The position numbers and the translations under genes are program-made. Shown here in pieces: positions 44,110 through 49,673 of a stretch of DNA of 49,673 nucleotides. This DNA comes from Anaerolineales bacterium (lineage in GTDB: Bacteria > Chloroflexota > Anaerolineae > Anaerolineales > UBA11579): positions 1-49,673 of the forward strand of contig JAJTXV010000008.1 in assembly GCA_021463845.1 (NCBI GenBank), given 5' to 3'. How positions within the stretch are numbered: position 1 is the stretch's first letter; each line of letters starts with the position of its first letter. Under the pieces are notes generated by a model. It was not told the DNA's origin, did no database searches, and worked only from the letters and a program-made list of their open reading frames with translations.

Positions 44110-44370
44110 TTACACAACCTCTTCTTTGACCGAGCTGTTGACGATCTCAACGACCACCCAGCGCTTGGTTTTGGAAAGCGGGCGGCTTTCGATCACGCGC
44201 ACCGTGTCGCCGATCTTGCAGCCCAGTTCATCATGGGCTACCAGCTTGTGCTGGGCCTCCACCACTTTGCCGTACACGGGGTGGCGGAAGCTGCGGGTTG
44301 TACGCAGGACCACGGTCTTCTGCATCTTGTTGCTGGTCACTACGCCTTCAATTTGGCGGCGCTTGTTCAT
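44110..44370 (-). CDS. rpsQ: 30S ribosomal protein S17
   Basis: The 86 residues show the OB-fold core RQIEGVVTSNKMQKTVVLRTTRSFRHPVYGKVV and the signature GDTVRVIESRPLSKTKRWVVVEIV. It overlaps the end of rpmC by four bases. Confidence 0.97.
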   Translation of the reverse strand: MNKRRQIEGVVTSNKMQKTVVLRTTRSFRHPVYGKVVEAQHKLVAHDELGCKIGDTVRVIESRPLSKTKRWVVVEIVNSSVKEEVV

Positions 44371-44612
44371 GCTTCACCTTCTGTCTTTTTCTCCGCGCCC
44401 GCCTTGGCCGGCGCAGGGCCCTTTTCCTTCAAGATCGTCATCAACTGGGCGATCTTGCGGCGCTGGGCGCGCGGTGCGTTTTGGTCTTTCAGCTCGCCGG
44501 TGGCCTTCTGAAAGCGCATGCGCATCAGTTGCTCACGGGCCTCGTCGATCTGCTCGACGATCTGCTGGCTGGTCAGTTTGCGCAGCTCTGCTGCTTTGGT
44601 CGCTTTAGCCAT
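44367..44612 (-). CDS. rpmC: 50S ribosomal protein L29
   Basis: The 81 residues have the two-helix L29 core (ELRKLTSQQIVEQIDEAREQLMRMRFQKATGELKDQNAPRAQRRKIAQLMTIL) and a short Ala/Lys/Glu-rich tail beyond the usual end. L29 lies at the peptide exit. Confidence 0.96.
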   Translation of the reverse strand: MAKATKAAELRKLTSQQIVEQIDEAREQLMRMRFQKATGELKDQNAPRAQRRKIAQLMTILKEKGPAPAKAGAEKKTEGEA

Positions 44613-44617
44613 CTCGA

Positions 44618-45040
44618 TTACTCGCTCAGAAATTCAATGCGCTTGATGATCTTGGTGCGGATCGGCAGCTTGGCAGCCGCCAGCTCCAGGGCGCGGGTGG
44701 CGACCTCGGGCGGCATACCGGCTACCTCGAACAGCACCGTGCCGGGGCGCACGACAGCCGCGTAGAACTCCACGCTGCCTTTGCCCTTACCCATGCGGGT
44801 CTCGGCGGCGCGCTTGGTGATCGGCTTGTCAGGGAAGACGCGGATCCACACCTTACCGCGGCGGCGGGCCTCACGCACGATGGCGCGGCGGCAAGCCTCC
44901 AACTGGCGGCCGGAGATCCAATGCGGCTCCAGCGCCTGCAGGCCGTACTCGCCAAAATGCACTTCAGCGCCGCGGCTGGCTTTGCCACGCATGCGGCCAC
45001 GGTGCATCTTGGGGAACTTGAAACGTTTTGGTTGCAACAT
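44618..45040 (-). CDS. rplP: 50S ribosomal protein L16
   Basis: The 140 residues open [42 protein letters not shown] and contain the signature [46 protein letters not shown]16 helps to organise the peptidyl-transferase region. Confidence 0.98.
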   Translation of the reverse strand: MLQPKRFKFPKMHRGRMRGKASRGAEVHFGEYGLQALEPHWISGRQLEACRRAIVREARRRGKVWIRVFPDKPITKRAAETRMGKGKGSVEFYAAVVRPGTVLFEVAGMPPEVATRALELAAAKLPIRTKIIKRIEFLSE

Positions 45041-45067
45041 ATTCTTGTCCTAATTCCTTGTCGCCAG

Positions 45068-45745
45068 CTATTCGCTGACGTACACGCCTTCGGTAGCCTC
45101 GGGCTCGGCCTCAGTCTCGGCCTTGCCTTCGCCGCGGTACACCCACACCTTGATACCAATGGAGCTGTACTGCGTGTGCGCCTCGGCTACAGCGTAGTCA
45201 ATGTCGGCGCGCAGGGTGTGCAGAGGCACGCGGCCTTCGCGCATCCAAATGCGGCGAGACATGTCCGAACCGCCCAGGCGGCCGGCTACTTCCACTTTGA
45301 TGCCGCCGGCGCCGGCGCGCATGGTCTGCTGCAGGGCGCGGTTGATGGCGCGGCGGTAGCTGATGCGGCGCTCCAGCTGGTCGGCGATATTGACGGCGAT
45401 CAGCTTGGCATCCAGATCGGGTTCCTTGATCTCTTTGATGTCCAGTTCGATCTTCATGCCCACCAGGGCTTCCAGCGACTTGCGCAGTTCCTTGACGCTT
45501 TCGCCCTTCTTGCCGATCAGAATGCCCGGCTTGGCGGTGTGCACGGAGATCTTGACACTGCCGGGGAAGCGCTCAACCTCCACCTTGGAGATGCCGGCCC
45601 GCGGCGCCTTGGTCTGCACCATCTTGCGAATGGCAAAATCCTGGTGCAGGCGGTCCACATAGTCTTTGCCCTCGGCAAACCAGCGGCCGTCCCAGGTCTT
45701 ATTAATCTTGAGGCGGAAGCCTCGCGGATCTACTTTACGACCCAT
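45068..45745 (-). CDS. rpsC: 30S ribosomal protein S3
   Basis: The 225 residues open MGRKVDPRGFRLKINKTWDGRWFAEGKDY, contain a KH domain (KISVHTAKPGILIGKKGESVKELRKSLEAL) and the C-terminal signature AGAGGIKVEVAGRLGGSDMSRRIWMREGRVPLHTLRADIDY. S3 forms part of the mRNA entry site. Confidence 0.98.
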   Translation of the reverse strand: MGRKVDPRGFRLKINKTWDGRWFAEGKDYVDRLHQDFAIRKMVQTKAPRAGISKVEVERFPGSVKISVHTAKPGILIGKKGESVKELRKSLEALVGMKIELDIKEIKEPDLDAKLIAVNIADQLERRISYRRAINRALQQTMRAGAGGIKVEVAGRLGGSDMSRRIWMREGRVPLHTLRADIDYAVAEAHTQYSSIGIKVWVYRGEGKAETEAEPEATEGVYVSE

Positions 45746-45754
45746 CTACGTCTC

Positions 45755-46150
45755 CTACTTCTCGGCCTTGGCCGCAGTTTGCTTGGCGGCCGGGGCGGTG
45801 GTTTGGGCGGCAACGGCGCGCTGGCGCAGGGTAACCGTCACGTGAGAGGTGCGGCGGAACACAGGCTTGAAGCGGCCACGGGCGCCAAAGCGGCGCCACT
45901 TGCGCGTGGGGGCTTCGTCAGCGCTGATGGCATGCACGTACAGCTCCTCGATGGCCACGCCCTGGTTCTTGGCGGCGTTGGCCACGGCAGACTTCACCAG
46001 CTTCAACAGCGGCTGGGCCGCCTTGCTGGGGGTGAAGGTGAGGATGTTGACGGCCTGCTGGGCGCTCTTGCCGCGCACCAAGTCCACCACCAGGCGCATC
46101 TTCTGCGCCGAGACGGAGGTATTGCTCAGGGTTGCTTGAAAGTCAGCCAT
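45755..46150 (-). CDS. rplV: 50S ribosomal protein L22
   Basis: The 131 residues have the L22 core VSAQKMRLVVDLVRGKSAQQAVNILTFTPSKAAQPLLKLVKSAVANAA and the beta-hairpin region PTRKWRRFGARGRFKPVFRRTSHVTV that lines the exit tunnel. A ~20-residue Ala/Lys tail follows. Confidence 0.97.
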   Translation of the reverse strand: MADFQATLSNTSVSAQKMRLVVDLVRGKSAQQAVNILTFTPSKAAQPLLKLVKSAVANAAKNQGVAIEELYVHAISADEAPTRKWRRFGARGRFKPVFRRTSHVTVTLRQRAVAAQTTAPAAKQTAAKAEK

Positions 46151-46158
46151 GCCTTACC

Positions 46159-46440
46159 TTACTTTCCTGTATCCGAGGCTTTCTCGTTAACGTGGCCGCG
46201 GAAGGTGCGCGTAGGCGCAAATTCACCCAGGCGGTGCCCCACCATGTTCTCAGTGATGTAGATCGGCACATGGCGGCGGCCATCATGCACCGCAATGGTG
46301 TGACCCACCATCTGCGGGAAGATCTGGCTGGCGCGGCTCCAGGTGCGGATTACTTTCTTCTCTTTGCGCTCGTTCATGGCCTCGATCTTCTTTAGAAGCT
46401 TCGGCTCTACAAACGGCCCTTTTTTCAGTGAACGTCCCAT
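46159..46440 (-). CDS. rpsS: 30S ribosomal protein S19
   Basis: The 93 residues open [83 protein letters not shown], an almost canonical S19. It lies between rplB and rplV. Confidence 0.98.
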   Translation of the reverse strand: MGRSLKKGPFVEPKLLKKIEAMNERKEKKVIRTWSRASQIFPQMVGHTIAVHDGRRHVPIYITENMVGHRLGEFAPTRTFRGHVNEKASDTGK

Positions 46441-46463
46441 ATCAAAAATCTCCAGCCGTTAGC

Positions 46464-47303
46464 TTAGCGGCGCTTGCTCTTGGCGCGGCCACGCAGAATG
46501 AACTTGTCCGTGCGCTTGTTGCGACGGGTCTTCTTGCCCAGAGTGGGTTTGCCCCACGGGCTCTTGGGGCCAGCCATACCGATCGGCTGGCGGCCTTCAC
46601 CACCACCATGGGGATGGTCACGCGGGGTCATGGCGGAGCCACGCACCGTCGGGCGGATGCCGCGGTGGCGCTTGCGGCCGGCCTTGCCCAGCTTGACGTT
46701 GCCGTGGTCCACATTGCCCAACTGGCCAATCGTGGCGTAGCAGTTCTGCCCCACCAGACGCACTTCGCCGGAGGGCATGCGGATCTGGGCGTACTCGCCT
46801 TCTTTGGCGGCGATCTGCGCGCCAGAGCCGGCCGAGCGCACCATCTGGCCGCCCTTGCCCTCTTTGATCTCAATGTTGTGCACGATGGTGCCGGTGGGGA
46901 TGTTGGCCAGCGGCAAGGCATTGCCCACGCGGATGTCGGCGCTGGGGCCGGTTACCACGCTGTCGCCAACCTTCAGGCCCAGCGGCGCCAGGATGTAGCG
47001 CTTCTCGCCGTCGGCGTAGTGCAGCAGCGCCAGGTAGGCCGTGCGGTTCGGGTCATACTCGATGCCGGCGACCTTGGCGGGGATGTCGTGCTTGTCGCGG
47101 CGGAAGTCCACAATGCGCAGGCGCTGGCGATGGCCGCCACCACGATGGCGCACAGTGATCTTGCCGCGTACGTTGCGGCCGCCGCTCTTGGTCTTCTTGG
47201 CCAGCAGCGAGCGCTCAGGCTTTGACTTGGTTATCTCGTCAAACGTGTAGCCACTGGCGCCACGGCGGCCCGGGGTCGTAGGCTTGTAAGTTTTAACAGC
47301 CAT
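46464..47303 (-). CDS. rplB: 50S ribosomal protein L2
   Basis: The 279 residues include the RNA-binding segments [26 protein letters not shown] and the C-terminal signature [44 protein letters not shown], with the His of DHPHGGGEG that lies near the peptidyl-transferase centre. Its start overlaps the rplW stop by one base. Confidence 0.98.
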   Translation of the reverse strand: MAVKTYKPTTPGRRGASGYTFDEITKSKPERSLLAKKTKSGGRNVRGKITVRHRGGGHRQRLRIVDFRRDKHDIPAKVAGIEYDPNRTAYLALLHYADGEKRYILAPLGLKVGDSVVTGPSADIRVGNALPLANIPTGTIVHNIEIKEGKGGQMVRSAGSGAQIAAKEGEYAQIRMPSGEVRLVGQNCYATIGQLGNVDHGNVKLGKAGRKRHRGIRPTVRGSAMTPRDHPHGGGEGRQPIGMAGPKSPWGKPTLGKKTRRNKRTDKFILRGRAKSKRR

Positions 47304-47605
47304 TACTTCACACCTTCAAAGATATCGATGGACTCGCCAGGCATCAGCGTGACCAGGGCTTTCTTGTAGCCGCTCTTGCGGATACGCATCTGGCGGTTGC
47401 GAGCGTGACGACCACGCTTGGGGGCCACCTGGATGACGTTGACGCGCTGCACCTTGACCCCGAACACCAACTCAATGGCGTCCTTGATCATGGCCTTGTT
47501 GGCGTCCTTGTGCACTTCAAACGTGATCTGGCGCAGTTTGCTGGTCTGATAGTTGGTCTTCTCAGTTACCAGCGGGCGAACCAGAATGTCATAAACGGTT
47601 GTCAT
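47303..47605 (-). CDS. rplW: 50S ribosomal protein L23
   Basis: The 100 residues show [55 protein letters not shown], the L23 core. L23 docks trigger factor and SRP at the tunnel exit. It lies 18 bases after rplD. Confidence 0.97.
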   Translation of the reverse strand: MTTVYDILVRPLVTEKTNYQTSKLRQITFEVHKDANKAMIKDAIELVFGVKVQRVNVIQVAPKRGRHARNRQMRIRKSGYKKALVTLMPGESIDIFEGVK

Positions 47606-47623
47606 ATCAGCTCCAACTCCGCC

Positions 47624-48262
47624 TTATTCCAGCGCACTTTCAATTGCCTTGATGGCATCCAGCGGCAGGATGAGCTTGTCGTAACCCAGCAGGTCACGGA
47701 TGTTCAGGTAGTTGGCCAGCAGGGCTTTGCAGCTCTGCAGGTTGCGGCTGGAGCGAACCACACGTGTGTAGGTATCGTCCTTGGCCGGCAGCACGAACAG
47801 CACACTGCCCTCGCCCACCAGCTTGGTGAGCGATTCGGCCACCAGCTTGGTCTTGGGCTCGTCCCAGTTCAGGTTCTCGACCAGCACGATGCCCTGGTCA
47901 GCCGCCTTGGAGGACAGCGCCGAGCGCAGCGCAGCCTTGCGCATCTTCTGCGGCATGTCCTGCTCGAAGCTCTTGGGGCGCGGGGTGTGCACCTTGCCGC
48001 CGCCCACCCACTGCGGAGAGCGGATGGAACCCTGGCGGGCGCGGCCGGTACCCTTCTGCTTCCAGGGCTTGCGGCCACCGCCGCGTACTTCGGCGCGGTT
48101 CTTGGTCTTGCGGGTGCCCAGGTGCGCGTTCGCCATCTGGCGGGTGTACGCCTGGTGCATCAGGTCCACATTGATCGGCGCTTCAAACACGCTGGCCGGC
48201 AGTTCGACCTGCTTGTCCAGCTTGGTGCCTTTGAGAGTGTATACGTCTAGTTTCATCTTCAC
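47624..48262 (-). CDS. rplD: 50S ribosomal protein L4
   Basis: The 212 residues contain the extended loop TRKTKNRAEVRGGGRKPWKQKGTGRARQGSIRSPQWVGGGKVHTPRPKS that reaches into the exit tunnel, and a globular end with DLLGYDKLILPLDAIKAIE. In E. coli L4 represses its own operon, and whether that holds here is unknown. Confidence 0.97.
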   Translation of the reverse strand: MKMKLDVYTLKGTKLDKQVELPASVFEAPINVDLMHQAYTRQMANAHLGTRKTKNRAEVRGGGRKPWKQKGTGRARQGSIRSPQWVGGGKVHTPRPKSFEQDMPQKMRKAALRSALSSKAADQGIVLVENLNWDEPKTKLVAESLTKLVGEGSVLFVLPAKDDTYTRVVRSSRNLQSCKALLANYLNIRDLLGYDKLILPLDAIKAIESALE

Positions 48263-48274
48263 TGTCTCGCAGGC

Positions 48275-48904
48275 TTACGCCTTGCGCGCCTCACGAATGG
48301 TCACGATCGTGCCCTTGCCGCCGGAAACGGCGCCATGCAGGCCGATCAGGTTCTTCTCCGCATCCACGAAGGCAACTTTTAGGTTCAGGGTGGTCACCTG
48401 GCGCACGCCCATGTGGCCGGGCATTGCTTTGCCCTTCCACACACGGCCCGGGTTCGTACCGGCGCCGATGGAGCCGATCGCACGCTGGCGGTCAGACTGG
48501 CCGTGGCTCATAGGGCCGCCACCGTACCCATGGCGCTTCATCACACCCGCGAAGCCTTTACCCTTGCTGACACTGGTGACATCAACCGTGTCACCCACAG
48601 CAAAGCTATCCACCTTGACGGTGTCGCCCTCTTTGAGTTCATTCTGCTTGGTGCGGAATTCACGCAGGTAGCGCAAGGTAGGCGCCTTGACGCGGTTGAG
48701 GTGGCCCAACTGGCCACCGCTCAGGTGCTTCGCCTTGGTTTCGCCAAAGCCCAGCTGGACCGCGCTGTAGCCCTCAACATCCGGGCGGCGGATCTGGGTG
48801 ACAAAGCAAGGCCCAGCTTCGAGGAGCGTGACCGGCACAGCACGGCCTTGCTCGTCGAAAATCTGGGTCATACCGATTTTCTTGCCAATAAGCCCTTTAA
48901 ACAT
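48275..48904 (-). CDS. rplC: 50S ribosomal protein L3
   Basis: The 209 residues open MFKGLIGKKIGMTQIFDEQGRAVPVTLLEAGPCFVTQIR and carry the signature VTSVSKGKGFAGVMKRHGYGGGPMSHGQSDRQRAIGSIGAGTNPGRVWKGKAMPGHMG. It is the first gene of the transcription unit predicted to begin at the promoter 49099-49127, and is preceded by a ~190-base leader. Confidence 0.98.
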   Translation of the reverse strand: MFKGLIGKKIGMTQIFDEQGRAVPVTLLEAGPCFVTQIRRPDVEGYSAVQLGFGETKAKHLSGGQLGHLNRVKAPTLRYLREFRTKQNELKEGDTVKVDSFAVGDTVDVTSVSKGKGFAGVMKRHGYGGGPMSHGQSDRQRAIGSIGAGTNPGRVWKGKAMPGHMGVRQVTTLNLKVAFVDAEKNLIGLHGAVSGGKGTIVTIREARKA

Positions 48905-49098
48905 CTCAGTTTGTCTCCTACAAAAATTTGTCTGGGACTGTCAGTCTGGGCTAGACCGCATCATCCCGAGCAGCGTAGTCAGTTGCCTGCGCGTGGGTGG
49001 CTCTTTACCACCCCGGCCGGCAGCTCTTACACTGCCCCTACTCAAAACTTATGCCTGCCCACCTTTGCGGGTGGGCAGGCGTGTACACACAGCCTGTA
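48905..49098 (-). promoter_or_regulatory. Long untranslated leader of the rplC unit
   Basis: Between the predicted start site and rplC lie ~190 bases without a gene. The leader has an early 11-bp hairpin and further pairing potential, for example GGTGG with CCACC around 48998-49014. Its end, GTAGGAGACAAACTGAG, gives rplC a ribosome binding site. It fits a ribosomal-protein autoregulatory leader, but no known class was recognised. Confidence 0.4.
49053..49080 (-). terminator. Hairpin between rpsJ and rplC
   Basis: GCCTGCCCACC (49053-49063), loop of six, GGTGGGCAGGC (49070-49080). On the minus strand it is followed by ATAAGTTTTG. It could end the tuf-rpsJ transcript, and also lies in the first 40 bases of the predicted rplC transcript, so it may act as an attenuator. 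Confidence 0.6.
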
Positions 49099-49127
49099 AC
49101 TATACCAAACAGTTGGCAATCCGTCCA
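49099..49127 (-). promoter_or_regulatory. Promoter of the rplC-led ribosomal protein unit
   Basis: On the minus strand TGGACG (49127-49122), 17 bases, TATAGT (49104-49099). It begins four bases after the rpsJ stop codon. The decamer CTGGACGGAT and the spacing are shared with the promoter ahead of rpmJ. Confidence 0.7.
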
Positions 49128-49130
49128 GAC

Positions 49131-49445
49131 TTAGATCTTGATCTCAATGTCCACGCCGGCCGGCAGGTTGAGGCGCATGAGCATATCGATGGTCTTGGAG
49201 TCAGGCTCCATCACATCGATGATGCGGTTGTGCGTGCGGATCTCAAAGTGCTCGTGCGAGTCCTTGTCGATGAACGGCGAGCGGCGCACGGTGAACAGCT
49301 CACGCTTGGTGGGCAGGGGAACCGGCCCCACCACGCGGGCGCCCGTGCGCTCCGCCGTCTCGACGATGCGCTTGGCCGACTGATCGATCACGCGGTGATC
49401 GTAAGCCTTGAGACGAATACGAATCTTCTGCTTGGTAGTTGCCAT
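49131..49445 (-). CDS. rpsJ: 30S ribosomal protein S10
   Basis: The 104 residues are canonical: [73 protein letters not shown]10 also serves as NusE in antitermination complexes. It lies five bases after tuf and is cut off from rplC by a 226-base gap with its own promoter. Confidence 0.98.
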   Translation of the reverse strand: MATTKQKIRIRLKAYDHRVIDQSAKRIVETAERTGARVVGPVPLPTKRELFTVRRSPFIDKDSHEHFEIRTHNRIIDVMEPDSKTIDMLMRLNLPAGVDIEIKI

Positions 49446-49450
49446 ATTCC

Positions 49451-49673
49451 TTATTCCAAGATCTGGGTGATGACGCCAGCACCCACGGTCAGGCCGCCTT
49501 CACGAATGGCGAACTTGGAGCCCTGCTCCAGCGCCACCGGGGTCTGCAACTGTACCTGCAGGTTGACGTTGTCGCCCGGCATCACCATCTCAACACCACT
49601 CGGCAGGGTCACTTCACCAGTGACGTCCAGGGTGCGGATGTAGAACTGCGGCTTGTAGCCGGTGAAGAAGGCT
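49451..49673 (-). CDS. tuf: Elongation factor Tu, C-terminal part
   Basis: Only the last 74 codons are present; the gene runs off the right edge. The visible part is the EF-Tu domain 3: [20 protein letters not shown], then [51 protein letters not shown]. The insertion of a Leu-Gln rich stretch is normal variation. tuf-rpsJ adjacency is the usual str/S10 junction. Confidence 0.97.
   Translation of the reverse strand, partial: AFFTGYKPQFYIRTLDVTGEVTLPSGVEMVMPGDNVNLQVQLQTPVALEQGSKFAIREGGLTVGAGVITQILE

Overview
The window is a contiguous, gene-dense, GC-rich bacterial chromosome segment. It is dominated by housekeeping operons on the minus strand. The gene set, the MurG glycine-loop form and the resemblance of many proteins to those of Anaerolineae point to a member of the Chloroflexota, probably class Anaerolineae. 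That placement is an inference from sequence feel, since no search was run. No tRNA, rRNA, CRISPR array, transposase or phage gene was recognised.

Region 1 (1-9130, minus strand) is a division and cell wall (dcw) cluster: mraZ, rsmH, an ftsL-like gene, a penicillin-binding protein (ftsI), murF, mraY, murD, ftsW and the start of murG. Most junctions overlap by a few bases. murE is missing from its usual place between ftsI and murF. Upstream of mraZ lies a promoter followed by four GTGG repeats exactly 10 bp apart, the layout expected for MraZ autoregulation.

Region 2 (9130-15750, minus strand) is accessory: an overlapping acetyltransferase/polysaccharide-deacetylase pair, an overlapping low-molecular-weight phosphatase/fructosamine-kinase-like pair, and a malic enzyme fused to a phosphotransacetylase-like domain. 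The gaps hold dispersed REP-like inverted repeats.

Region 3 (16012-19580, plus strand) is recA, recX and rny. A terminator-like hairpin sits directly in front of recX.

Region 4 (19589-32664) mixes strands. It holds small membrane proteins, DinB, a metallo-hydrolase, a tryptophanase-like lyase, DUF1684/LRR/uridine-kinase genes in a tight row, an ArsR/SRPBCC pair, two DUF1801-type genes, a short UvrA-like ATPase, one AT-rich orphan gene of likely foreign origin, and mazG.

Region 5 (32868-49673, minus strand) is the ribosomal protein superoperon read from tuf and rpsJ down to rpsI: S10, spc and alpha clusters with secY, adk, map, rpoA, truA. infA and rpsD are absent from their usual places. 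Two promoters of nearly identical design (CTGGACGGAT with the -10 spaced 17 bp from TGGACG) lie upstream of rplC and of rpmJ, so the superoperon appears to be split into transcription units there.
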